From Acidovorax benzenivorans (GTDB lineage: Bacteria; Pseudomonadota; Gammaproteobacteria; Burkholderiales; Burkholderiaceae_C), in contig NZ_JAPCKI010000022.1 in NCBI RefSeq assembly GCF_028680575.1, positions 17,038-81,037 on the forward strand: a stretch of DNA of 64,000 nucleotides, written 5' to 3'. This document shows, one piece after another, positions 16,641-24,915 of the stretch. Every line of letters starts with the position of its first letter. Within the stretch, counting starts at the first letter, position 1. The notes beneath the pieces were generated by a model. That model worked only from the letters and a program-made list of their open reading frames with translations. It was not told where the DNA came from and made no database searches. Made by a program: the position numbers and the translations under genes.

Positions 16641-19564
16641 AGGGGGCCCTCCTGTGTATCTGCGATGGGGTTCAGGGTGAGTAACAGCCCGCGCGCAGGC
16701 GTGCCACCTATGGCGCGTGCACGGATCTGCCAGGCGGCCAGGTGGCCTGACAGATGGACGGGTGGAGTGGCTGTCGTGATGGTCTGCAGCAGTGGCTCGG
16801 GCAGGCCCAGCACCCTGTGAGCGGCCTCGCCCAGCAGGGGAGCGCCGCGCTGCAGCAGGCGCTCGGCCTCGCGGTTGGCCAGCACGATGGTGCCGTCCGG
16901 GTCGACCCCCAGAACCGCTGTGGGCAGGGCTTCAAGAATGTCGCGTGCTGCATCGGCCCGCGCAGTTTCGAGGTCGATCTGTTGCTGCTGGCTACCCAGC
17001 ACTTGCTCCAGTCGTTCGTTGGCGTGGGCCAGTGCTTCGCTGGCCGCGATGACCTCGGTGGCCAGGCGCTTGTTGTCATCCCCCAGCTCCTTGTGGGCGA
17101 AGGCCTCTTGTACATGCTCCAGCAGTCGCTCGTCGTCCCACGGCTTGGTCAGGAACCGGTAGATGGCACCTTCGTTCACCGCGTCGGTGATGGACTGTAG
17201 TTCGGTGTAGCCAGACAGCACCATGCGCACGGTGTCGGGATACAGCTCCTTGGCGCGTCGCAGGAACTCAACCCCGGTCATGCCGGGCATGCGCTGGTCG
17301 GACAGCACGACATCGACCTCGTATTCGGCCATGCGCTGCAAGCCCTCGTGGCCGCTGCCGGCTGTGACTATGCGATAGCCCGCACGGCGGAACAGACGGC
17401 GCAAAGCGGACACGATGTTGGGCTCGTCGTCCACCAGCAGCAGGGTCCGCTCCCGTCGGCGCGTCAGCAAATTTTCGGGTAGACGGAGCTGTTGGCTCAG
17501 CATTTGCTCCAGCGACGAGGCCTCTGCGGGTGCGGCAAACACGGGGCCTTCCATGCGGTCGCAGCCATTGGCGATCAGTAACGCCAACTGGCCGGTGGTT
17601 TCCACACCCTCGGCCAGTACCTTCATCTGCAGGCTGTGTGCCATGGTGATGATGGCGCGTGTCAGCGACACATCGCCCGTGGCGGCCGTCACGTCGGGCA
17701 CGCAGGACGGGTGGATCTTGATGACATCCACCGGACGGGTGCCCAGCAGCCTGAGGTTGGTCGCGCCTGCGCCAAAGTCTCCCAGCGACAGCTCAATGCC
17801 CATCGCCCGCAGTTGGGCCAATGTGCGGGCCAGCTGTGGGGTGATCTGTGCCAGGGCCTGATCGCTGATCTCGACCCCCAGTGCCTGGGGCGTGAGCCCG
17901 TTGCTGGACAGGCTGCGGTGCAGCTTGTCCACGAACTCGGGCTGCTGCAGCTCCAGGGGAGAGACTTTCAGGCACGCGCGGGGCGGCCGCAGGGCGGCCT
18001 TTGCCCAGTCGCCCAGTTGTCGGCAGGCGGCGTCGCGTTGCCAGTCGCCCAACATCACGATCAGCCCTGTCTGCAGCGCCACGGGCAGGTATTCGGTTTC
18101 GTCCACCGCGCCCAGCTCAGCACTGTGCCAGCGCAGGCTGATCTGGGCGCCCACGGCAGCCCCCGTGTTCAGGTCGGCCTGTGGTTGAAAGACCAGACGC
18201 AGTTCAGCGCGCTCGACCGCATGGCGCAGGCCCGACTCGATGGCCAGTCGGCGCAAGCTGGCCAAGCGGGTCTGAGGGGTGAATATGGCGACGGGCTCCC
18301 CCCCGGTGCGAATGCCCAGACGGGCCGTTTGTGCGGCTTCCAGAAGCTGGCCCGCGTTGTCGGCATCGGCTGGAAAACGCGCCACGCCGACTCGGGCGCC
18401 AGGCACGATCTCGGCCGCCCCCAGGCGCTCAGCCTTGGCCAGGGCTTGCACCACGGCGCGGGCGTGCTGCAAGCCCATGGGGTCTTGGGCGCAGCCATCC
18501 GGCGACACGAGGATGGCGAACTCGCCGCCATCAATGCGCGCCACCGCGTCGCCAGGCTCGGCCAGCGCGCTCAGGCGTGCTGCCACGGCCATCGCCATGG
18601 CGTCGCCCGCGCCATAGCCCATGGCCTGCTTGAGGTGGTCCACCTGGTCTACCTGGATGGAGAGCAGAAGGAAGGTTTGCGGATTCCAGCGAGCGCTGTG
18701 CACCGCCGCGTCGATCTTGTCGAGCAAGTGGGTGCGGTTGGCCAGCCCTGTGACTTCATCTTGGTTGGCCAGCTCTTGAATCCGTTGCTCGGCGTCGCGC
18801 TGCACGGTAATGTCCTGCACGATCAGGTAGCCATGCCGCCGCCCGGAGGCGTCGGTCTCGACCATGCCACGTTGCAGTACCTCCAGCCGGGTGCCATCAG
18901 CGCGCACCAGCCGGTGCTGAAACTCGAAAGGCTCGTCAGCGAGCGCACCGCGCCAGATCGAGGCTACGTATCCCCTTTCTTTGGCTGGCACCCAGCGCAG
19001 AAGACGCCAGCTGAGGCGGGGCTCAGGGTGGAAGGGGGTGCCTAGCAGCGTGTGCATGCCCTTGGACAGCACGGCCTTGCCCGCCTGCAGATCGATCTCC
19101 GCTGAGCCGCTGCGGCCCATGCTTTCGATCTGCTCCAGCATGCGGGCCTTCCACTGCGATGAAAACGCAATCTGCGCCCGGTGCGGGTCGTCTACCAGCG
19201 TGACCAGCTCGGCCGCAGGCCCCAGTGCCAGCAGAGGGCGTGCATAGGCGCGGCCGTTGAAGACACCGCCCGAGGGGCGGCGCGCAGTGACATGTCGGGG
19301 TGTCCGGCCTACGCCCTGCAACTGTGGCCACAGCTCGGGCCAATGCCCGGCCAGTGCCGTCGGGGCAAGTCGCGCAATGGCCAGATCGTCGTCCACGCTT
19401 CCCATCAGTTGCGCAAATTGCCGGTTGATGATCTGCGGCTGGCCATCCACCATCAGGCAAAGCCCGAAGGGCACGGCATCGAAAACCCGGCTCTTGAGTG
19501 CCTTGGCGATATCCCCGGAATCTTGCGGCGCTGAGGGGGCGCTCAAGAGCGGAACGGTGGGCAT
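16637..19564 (-). CDS. Degenerate GGDEF-EAL hybrid with receiver and PAS domains
   Basis: A 975-aa cytoplasmic protein. Order: PAS-like domains (about 20-250), GGDEF-like (about 265-420), EAL-like (about 425-680), receiver (about 705-815; VDDEPNIVSAL, Asp in VVLSDQRMP, Lys in FLTKPWDD), a coiled coil, and a C-terminal PAS (about 870-975). The GGDEF signature reads DGGEF. In the EAL domain the first motif is AQI, the paired aspartates are GDFGAG instead of DDFGTG, and the KIDRSF lysine region reads KIHPSC; only AEGVET is intact. Both enzymes are probably dead, which suggests a c-di-GMP binding or scaffolding role. The ATG at 19564 has GGGGAG eight bases before it; an upstream start adds an Arg-rich segment. 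First gene of a five-gene overlapping operon. Confidence 0.88.
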   Translation of the reverse strand: MPTVPLLSAPSAPQDSGDIAKALKSRVFDAVPFGLCLMVDGQPQIINRQFAQLMGSVDDDLAIARLAPTALAGHWPELWPQLQGVGRTPRHVTARRPSGGVFNGRAYARPLLALGPAAELVTLVDDPHRAQIAFSSQWKARMLEQIESMGRSGSAEIDLQAGKAVLSKGMHTLLGTPFHPEPRLSWRLLRWVPAKERGYVASIWRGALADEPFEFQHRLVRADGTRLEVLQRGMVETDASGRRHGYLIVQDITVQRDAEQRIQELANQDEVTGLANRTHLLDKIDAAVHSARWNPQTFLLLSIQVDQVDHLKQAMGYGAGDAMAMAVAARLSALAEPGDAVARIDGGEFAILVSPDGCAQDPMGLQHARAVVQALAKAERLGAAEIVPGARVGVARFPADADNAGQLLEAAQTARLGIRTGGEPVAIFTPQTRLASLRRLAIESGLRHAVERAELRLVFQPQADLNTGAAVGAQISLRWHSAELGAVDETEYLPVALQTGLIVMLGDWQRDAACRQLGDWAKAALRPPRACLKVSPLELQQPEFVDKLHRSLSSNGLTPQALGVEISDQALAQITPQLARTLAQLRAMGIELSLGDFGAGATNLRLLGTRPVDVIKIHPSCVPDVTAATGDVSLTRAIITMAHSLQMKVLAEGVETTGQLALLIANGCDRMEGPVFAAPAEASSLEQMLSQQLRLPENLLTRRRERTLLLVDDEPNIVSALRRLFRRAGYRIVTAGSGHEGLQRMAEYEVDVVLSDQRMPGMTGVEFLRRAKELYPDTVRMVLSGYTELQSITDAVNEGAIYRFLTKPWDDERLLEHVQEAFAHKELGDDNKRLATEVIAASEALAHANERLEQVLGSQQQQIDLETARADAARDILEALPTAVLGVDPDGTIVLANREAERLLQRGAPLLGEAAHRVLGLPEPLLQTITTATPPVHLSGHLAAWQIRARAIGGTPARGLLLTLNPIADTQEGPL

Positions 19565-19648
19565 GTCGGGTTCTCCCCGCGCGGTAACTCGTCGCACCCG
19601 CCTTCGGGATAGACCGCGCATGCCCCCGATTATGCGCTTTCAGTGGTT

Positions 19649-19682
19649 TTTATCAATCATATTTAGCATTGAAATTGATAAA
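19649..19682. promoter_or_regulatory. Inverted repeat upstream of the signalling operon
   Basis: TTTATCAAT and ATTGATAAA form a perfect 9-bp inverted repeat with a 16-bp spacer, inside an AT-rich patch 85-118 bases upstream of the first gene. Such a dyad is a plausible regulator site. The rest of the 296-bp gap (19565-19860) shows no gene. Confidence 0.5.
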
Positions 19683-19860
19683 TATGTGATTTTTAAGGCG
19701 AGGCCTCAACCATCCAGCGAAAACCTCGACCTCGTTGGCTGGCCTCAACAGGCGGCTAGGGGGTGCAAGAGCCGGTCACCTTTCCGTTCTTGCCTGGGGC
19801 CATTGCACGGTGCTACGCCCTGGTCCAGTGCAGCACCGGCATACCCCCGATTTCCCAGAT

Positions 19861-20727
19861 TCATGGGGCTAGCACCTGGGCATGGTGGCGGAGGTGGTCG
19901 GCCACAAAGCTCTGTACAAAGTAGTAGCCGTGGTCGTAGCCAGCGTGGCGGCGCAGCGTGAGCGGCTGGCCGATGGCCTGGCACGCGGCCTCGAACAGGT
20001 GGGGGTGCAACTGGTCGGGCAGGAATTTATCGTCCAGCCCCTGGTCGATGAGGATGCCCGCAGGGTAGGGCGCGATGGGCTGGTGCTGCATCAGCACCGT
20101 GGCGTCATGTTCCAGCCAGGTGGTGCGGTCGGGGCCCAGGTAGCCGGTGAAGGCTTTTTCGCCCCAGGGGCACTGGGTGGGGGCGCAGATGGGCGCAAAG
20201 GCCGACACCGTCTTGAACCGGCCGGGGTGGCGCAGGGCCAGCGTGAGCGCGCCATGGCCGCCCATGCTGTGGCCGAAGATGCCCAGGCGCTGCAGGTCGA
20301 TGGGCAGGTGCTGGCCCACCAGGGGCAGCAGCTCTTGCAGCAGGTAGCTCTCCATGCGCCAGTGGGTGTCCCAGGGGCTCCGCGTGGCGTCGAGGTAAAA
20401 GCCCGCGCCCACGCCAAAGTCCCAGCTGGCCGTGGCGCTAGGCAGGGCCAACACGGCCTCGCCGCGCGGGCTGGTGTCGGGCGCGATCAGGGCCAGGCCC
20501 AGTTCGGCGGCTAGGCGCTGGGCTCCGGCCTTGATGGCAAAGGTCTCCTCGGTGCAGGTCAGCCCGGCCAGGTACAACATGGCGGGCACAGGGCCCTGCT
20601 GCGCCTGGGGCGGCAGGTACACCGAGAACTTCATCGGCAGGCCGATGGTGGTGGAGGCGTGCTGGTAAAAGCGCTGCTCGCCGCCAAAACAGGCGTGCTG
20701 GCTGAGCAGGTCCAGGGGAGTGGTCAT
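19861..20727 (-). CDS. fghA: S-formylglutathione hydrolase
   Basis: A 288-aa alpha/beta hydrolase (esterase D family) that hydrolyses S-formylglutathione to formate and glutathione, the last step of glutathione-dependent formaldehyde oxidation. The nucleophile elbow is GHSMGGHGAL (Ser about 148), the acid is in DQGLDDKF and the histidine in GYDHGYYF. LTCTEETFAIKAGAQR near residue 55 is a family signature. It follows frmA by 86 bases, with a copy of the short intergenic repeat in the gap; frmR-frmA-fghA is probably one unit. Confidence 0.95.
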   Translation of the reverse strand: MTTPLDLLSQHACFGGEQRFYQHASTTIGLPMKFSVYLPPQAQQGPVPAMLYLAGLTCTEETFAIKAGAQRLAAELGLALIAPDTSPRGEAVLALPSATASWDFGVGAGFYLDATRSPWDTHWRMESYLLQELLPLVGQHLPIDLQRLGIFGHSMGGHGALTLALRHPGRFKTVSAFAPICAPTQCPWGEKAFTGYLGPDRTTWLEHDATVLMQHQPIAPYPAGILIDQGLDDKFLPDQLHPHLFEAACQAIGQPLTLRRHAGYDHGYYFVQSFVADHLRHHAQVLAP

Positions 20728-20736
20728 GTCGAATGC

Positions 20737-20775
20737 TCTTAAAATAATAGCTAGTAGCGCTTGATGGAAGGGCGC
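20737..20775. repeat. Copy of the short intergenic repeat inside the frm unit
   Basis: AATAGCTAGTAGCGCTTGAT followed by GGAAGGGCGCT matches the TAGCTAT/GCGCTTGAT family. It lies between frmA and fghA, so it could modulate transcript levels of the distal gene. Confidence 0.6.
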
Positions 20776-20813
20776 TGGAGGTTGATTTGACCTTCAGCGC
20801 ATCTCCGCCAGGA

Positions 20814-21929
20814 TCAAGCGGCGTACTTGACGACCGAGCGGATCGACTTGCCTTCGTGCATCAAATCAAACGCTTCGTTGATGTCCTTCAGGCCCATGGT
20901 GTGCGTGACAAACGGCGCGAGTTGGATCTTGCCGGCCATCGCGTCTTCGACCATGCCGGGCAGCTCGCTGCGGCCCTTGACGCCGCCAAACGCCGTGCCC
21001 AGCCACTTGCGGCCAGTGACGAGCTGGAAGGGGCGGGTGCTGATCTCTTGCCCCGCACCGGCCACGCCGATGATCACGCTCTGGCCCCAGCCCCGGTGTG
21101 CGCATTCCAGCGCGGCGCGCATCACGTTCACGTTGCCAATGCATTCAAAGCTGTGGTCCACGCCCCAGGTCGTCATCTCCACGATGACCTGCTGAATAGG
21201 CTTGTCGAAGTCCTTGGGGTTCACGCAGTCGGTGGCACCGAAGGTGCGTGCCAGGTCGAACTTGGATGAGTTGGTGTCCACGGCGATGATGCGGCCCGCC
21301 TTGGCCAGCTTGGCACCTTGAATGACCGCCAGGCCGATGCCGCCCAGGCCGAATACGGCCACGGTGTCGCCCTCTTGCACCTTGGCCGTGTTCTTCACCG
21401 CGCCCAGGCCGGTGGTCACGCCGCAGCCCAGCAGGCAGACCTGCTCGGGGTTGGCGTTGGGGTTGACCTTGGCCAGCGACACCTCGGCCACCACGGTGTA
21501 TTCGCTGAAGGTGCTGCAGCCCATGTAGTGGTAGATGGGCTGGCCGTTGTAGCTGAAGCGTGTGGTGCCGTCGGGCATGACGCCCTTGCCCTGTGTGGCG
21601 CGTACGGCGACGCACAGGTTGGTCTTGCCGCTCTTGCAGAACAGGCATTCGCCGCATTCGGCGGTGTAGAGCGGGATGACGTGATCGCCAGGCTTCACGC
21701 TGGTCACGCCTTCGCCCACTTCCACCACGATGCCCGCGCCTTCATGGCCCAGCACCACGGGGAACAGGCCTTCGGGGTCGTCACCGCTCAGTGTGAATGC
21801 GTCGGTGTGGCACACACCGGTGTCGGTGATCTTGATGAGCACCTCGCCCTTTTTGGGCGGGGCCACGTCGATTTCGACGATCTGCAGGGGTTCTCCGGCT
21901 TTGAAGGCAACGGCGGCGCGGGATTTCAT
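20814..21929 (-). CDS. frmA: S-(hydroxymethyl)glutathione dehydrogenase (class III alcohol dehydrogenase)
   Basis: A 371-aa zinc-dependent dehydrogenase of the usual family length. It oxidises S-hydroxymethylglutathione (formaldehyde plus glutathione) with NAD+. Catalytic zinc ligands are in GVCHTDAF and GHEGAG, structural zinc cysteines in CGECLFCKSGKTNLC, and the Rossmann motif is VFGLGGIGLAVIQG. The downstream fghA and upstream frmR genes confirm the role in formaldehyde detoxification. The gene starts 41 bases after the frmR stop. Confidence 0.96.
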   Translation of the reverse strand: MKSRAAVAFKAGEPLQIVEIDVAPPKKGEVLIKITDTGVCHTDAFTLSGDDPEGLFPVVLGHEGAGIVVEVGEGVTSVKPGDHVIPLYTAECGECLFCKSGKTNLCVAVRATQGKGVMPDGTTRFSYNGQPIYHYMGCSTFSEYTVVAEVSLAKVNPNANPEQVCLLGCGVTTGLGAVKNTAKVQEGDTVAVFGLGGIGLAVIQGAKLAKAGRIIAVDTNSSKFDLARTFGATDCVNPKDFDKPIQQVIVEMTTWGVDHSFECIGNVNVMRAALECAHRGWGQSVIIGVAGAGQEISTRPFQLVTGRKWLGTAFGGVKGRSELPGMVEDAMAGKIQLAPFVTHTMGLKDINEAFDLMHEGKSIRSVVKYAA

Positions 21930-21970
21930 GGGGTGGTCCTTTCGGTCAATCGGGTGGGGTGTGGGGTGGT

Positions 21971-22237
21971 TTATTTGAGGTACGACCGTAGCAAGGCGAG
22001 AGTCTCGTCAATGGCTTGCTGCGACGGTGCCGGTTTTTCCGCCAGCGTCTCGCGCACATGGCTGTCGAGCAGGTCGGCCATCAGCCCGTGCACGGCGCCG
22101 CGCATGGCGGCCAACTGCTGCAGGATGGGCGCGCAGTCGCTGCCGGCTTCCACAGCGCGTTCCAGCGCCTCGGCCTGGCCTTTGATACGGCGCAGGCGGG
22201 TGATGGCGCGTTGCTTGTCTTCGGGCGTGTGGGGCAT
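21971..22237 (-). CDS. frmR: Formaldehyde-responsive repressor FrmR (CsoR/RcnR family)
   Basis: An 88-aa all-helical repressor. It begins MPHTPEDK, with Pro2, and has the cysteine in DCAPILQQLAAMRGAVHGLM at about residue 35. In the E. coli protein Pro2 and this Cys react with formaldehyde to release DNA. RIKGQAEALERAVEAG is the family DNA-binding helix. It lies directly before frmA and presumably represses the unit and itself. Confidence 0.92.
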   Translation of the reverse strand: MPHTPEDKQRAITRLRRIKGQAEALERAVEAGSDCAPILQQLAAMRGAVHGLMADLLDSHVRETLAEKPAPSQQAIDETLALLRSYLK

Positions 22238-22270
22238 GAGCGGGCGATGGATGGCCAGTGATCAACGGTG

Positions 22271-22282
22271 TACTGGGTAGTA
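22271..22282. promoter_or_regulatory. Candidate FrmR operator
   Basis: TACTGGGTAGTA is a short dyad (TACT/AGTA around a GGGT tract) 34-45 bases upstream of frmR, followed by another TAGTAT. CsoR/RcnR repressors favour short G/C tracts flanked by AT-rich inverted repeats, so this fits, but the arms are only four bases. Confidence 0.45.
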
Positions 22283-22389
22283 GTATAAAAGACAAGCGCA
22301 CATTCCTATTGCACTATGGGCGGTAAAAGGCCTATTACTCAGGGGGAGTATCTGGCCTTTCTGCTGGCAACCACTACCGATAGACCATG

Positions 22390-22419
22390 AAAAAAGCCCG
22401 CAGGCACTGCCTGCGGGCT
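22390..22419 (-). terminator. Rho-independent terminator of gltA
   Basis: A perfect 12-bp stem (AGCCCGCAGGCA / TGCCTGCGGGCT, one-base loop) is followed on the minus strand by six T residues. It lies 39 bases past the gltA stop and ends the sdh-gltA transcript. Confidence 0.92.
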
Positions 22420-22457
22420 TGATGGTTGCGAGCGGACGGCGCGGGGCGCCGTACCGA

Positions 22458-23768
22458 TCAGCGGTTGGCCAGTGGTGGCACGTCGCGGCGCACGGAGCCG
22501 GTGAACAGCTGGCGTGGGCGGCCGATCTTGTACTCGGGGTCGCCGATCATTTCGTTCAGTTGGGCGATCCAGCCCACGGTGCGGGCCAGGCTGAAGATGC
22601 CGGTGAACAGGTTCACAGGGATGCCGATGGCGCGCTGCACGATGCCGGAGTAGAAGTCCACGTTCGGGTAGAGCTTGCGCTGCACGAAGTAGTCGTCTTC
22701 CAGGGCGATCTTTTCCAGTTCCTTGGCCAGCTTGAACAGCGGGTCGTTTTCCAGGCCCAGCTCGGCCAGCACTTCATTGCAAGTCTCTTGCATGAGCTTG
22801 GCGCGGGGGTCGTAGTTCTTGTACACGCGGTGGCCAAAGCCCATGAGCTTGACGCCGGAGTTCTTGTCCTTGACCTGCTTGATGAAGTCGCCGATCTTTT
22901 CCACGCCGCCTTGGGCCTGGATGTCGTACAGCATGTTCAGCGCAGCTTCGTTGGCGCCACCGTGTGCGGGGCCCCACAGGCAGGCCACGCCAGCGGCGAT
23001 GGCGGCAAACGGGTTCGTGCCCGACGAGCCGCACAGGCGCACGGTGGAGGTCGAGGCGTTTTGCTCGTGGTCAGCGTGCAGGATGAAGATGCGGTCCAGC
23101 GCGCGTTCCAGCACGGGGTTGACCTTGTACTCTTCGCAGGGCGTGCCGAACATCATGTGCAGGAAGTTGCCTGCGTAGCTCAGGTGGTTCTGCGGGTACA
23201 TGTAGGGCTGGCCCATGCCGTACTTGTAGGCCATGGCGACCAGCGTGGGCATCTTGGCGATCAGGCGGATCGCGGCGATCTCACGGTGCTGCGGATTGTT
23301 GATGTCCGTGCTGTCGTGGTAGAAGGCCGACAGGGCGCCCACCAGGCCGGTCAGCACGGCCATGGGGTGCGCGTCACGGCGGAAGCCACGCAGGAAGAAC
23401 TGCATCTGCTCGTTGACCATGGTGTGGTTGGTCACGCGGCTGGTGAAGTCGGTCTTCTGGGCTGCGTTGGGCAGGTCACCGTACAGCAGCAGGTGGCAGG
23501 TTTCCAGGAAGTCGCAGTTCTCAGCCAACTGCTCAATGGGGTAGCCGCGGTACAGCAGTTCGCCCTTGTCGCCATCGATGTAGGTGATGGCCGACTGGGT
23601 GGCTGCTGTGGACAGGAAGCCCGGGTCATAGGTGAACATGCCCGTCTGCGCATACAGCTTGCGGATGTCGATGACGTCCGGGCCGATGCTGCCCTGATAG
23701 ACCGGCAGGTCCACGCTGGGGCTGCCGTTACTGAACGACAGGGTGGCTTTGTTGTCAGCTAGCTTCAT
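22458..23768 (-). CDS. gltA: Citrate synthase
   Basis: A 436-aa type II (hexameric, NADH-sensitive) citrate synthase that condenses acetyl-CoA with oxaloacetate. Catalytic regions are visible: HADHEQNASTSTVR, GPAHGGANEA and FGHRVYKNYDPRA. The N-terminal beta domain (ATLSFSNGSPSVDLPVYQGS) is characteristic of the Gram-negative type. AAAGGAAAG precedes the ATG. It is the last gene of sdhCDAB-sdhE-gltA and ends in a strong terminator. Confidence 0.97.
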   Translation of the reverse strand: MKLADNKATLSFSNGSPSVDLPVYQGSIGPDVIDIRKLYAQTGMFTYDPGFLSTAATQSAITYIDGDKGELLYRGYPIEQLAENCDFLETCHLLLYGDLPNAAQKTDFTSRVTNHTMVNEQMQFFLRGFRRDAHPMAVLTGLVGALSAFYHDSTDINNPQHREIAAIRLIAKMPTLVAMAYKYGMGQPYMYPQNHLSYAGNFLHMMFGTPCEEYKVNPVLERALDRIFILHADHEQNASTSTVRLCGSSGTNPFAAIAAGVACLWGPAHGGANEAALNMLYDIQAQGGVEKIGDFIKQVKDKNSGVKLMGFGHRVYKNYDPRAKLMQETCNEVLAELGLENDPLFKLAKELEKIALEDDYFVQRKLYPNVDFYSGIVQRAIGIPVNLFTGIFSLARTVGWIAQLNEMIGDPEYKIGRPRQLFTGSVRRDVPPLANR

Positions 23769-23846
23769 TGTTACTTTCCTTTGGTTTGCCGATGATCATC
23801 CGGTCTGGTGGGGCTGGGAGCCATTCAGAGTGAGAAAGCCCGCTCG

Positions 23847-24167
23847 TCAGGTTCCCAGCACGGGGGCGCCGCCGCTTTGCCGCAGCATGCCCAGCACTTC
23901 ATGCACCTCGGGCGCATCCAGCGTCTCGCTGGGTTCCTTGCGGCAAAGCAGCAGGTCCAGGAGGTCGTTGTCGGCGAGGTCCATCAGGGCCGCAAGGCCC
24001 TGGGCGTGGCGTTGGTTCAGCTCTGGCTCGAAACGGGTAAAGAACTGTTCGATGAACAAATCGTTTTCCAGCAGGCCGCGCCGGCAGCGCCAGTGCAGCT
24101 TGCTGAGTTCGCGTTCCGTCAGCAGCACAGAGGCTGCCGAGGGGGCGGTGATGGCGGTTGCACCCAT
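23847..24167 (-). CDS. sdhE: Succinate dehydrogenase assembly factor SdhE
   Basis: A 106-aa protein, slightly longer than usual because of an Ala/Ser-rich start. It contains the family motif RRGLLENDLF (RGxxE) at about residues 29-38, needed for covalent FAD attachment to SdhA. It lies between sdhB (18 bases away) and gltA, as in many betaproteobacteria. Confidence 0.92.
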   Translation of the reverse strand: MGATAITAPSAASVLLTERELSKLHWRCRRGLLENDLFIEQFFTRFEPELNQRHAQGLAALMDLADNDLLDLLLCRKEPSETLDAPEVHEVLGMLRQSGGAPVLGT

Positions 24168-24185
24168 GACGGTCCTGGACCCTGG

Positions 24186-24890
24186 TCAGATGGCGCGACG
24201 CACCATCAGTTCCTTGATCTTGCCGATGGCCTTCGTGGGGTTCAGGCCCTTGGGGCACACGTCCACGCAGTTCATGATGGTGTGGCAGCGGAACAGGCGG
24301 TACGGGTCTTCGAGATTGTCGAGGCGTTGGGCGGTGGCGTCATCGCGGCTGTCGGCGATGAAGCGGTAGGCCTGCAGCAGACCGGCAGGGCCCACGAACT
24401 TGTCGGGGTTCCACCAGAAGCTGGGGCAGCTCGTGGAGCAGCTGGCGCACAGGATGCACTCGTACAGGCCGTTGAGCTCTTCGCGCTCTTCGGGCGACTG
24501 CAGGCGCTCGCGGTCGGGGGCCAGTTCTTCGTTGATCAGGTAAGGCTTGATCGAGTTGTACTGCTTGAAGAACTGCGTCATGTCCACGATCAGGTCGCGG
24601 ATCACCGGCAGGCCGGGCAGGGGCTTCAGAACGATGGTGCCCTGGAGGGTGTTCATGTTCGTGAGGCAAGCCAGGCCGTTTTTGCCATTGATGTTCATGG
24701 CGTCCGAACCGCAGACGCCTTCGCGGCACGAGCGGCGGAACGACAGCGTTGGGTCTTGTTCCTTGAGCTTGACCAGCGCGTCCAGCAGCATGCGTTCATG
24801 GCCGTCGAGTTGGATCTCGATGGTCTGCATGTAAGGCTTGGCGTCCTTGTCCGGGTCGTAGCGGTAGATTTGGAATGTGCGCTTTTGCAT
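24186..24890 (-). CDS. sdhB: Succinate dehydrogenase iron-sulfur subunit
   Basis: A 234-aa subunit linking SdhA to the quinone site. Cluster ligands are all present: [2Fe-2S] in CREGVCGSDAM and NGLACLTNM, then [4Fe-4S] and [3Fe-4S] in CILCASCSTSCP and CHTIMNCVDVCPKG. It follows sdhA by 25 bases. Confidence 0.97.
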   Translation of the reverse strand: MQKRTFQIYRYDPDKDAKPYMQTIEIQLDGHERMLLDALVKLKEQDPTLSFRRSCREGVCGSDAMNINGKNGLACLTNMNTLQGTIVLKPLPGLPVIRDLIVDMTQFFKQYNSIKPYLINEELAPDRERLQSPEEREELNGLYECILCASCSTSCPSFWWNPDKFVGPAGLLQAYRFIADSRDDATAQRLDNLEDPYRLFRCHTIMNCVDVCPKGLNPTKAIGKIKELMVRRAI

Positions 24891-24915
24891 GTTTCTTCTC
24901 TCGTGGGGCTACTGT

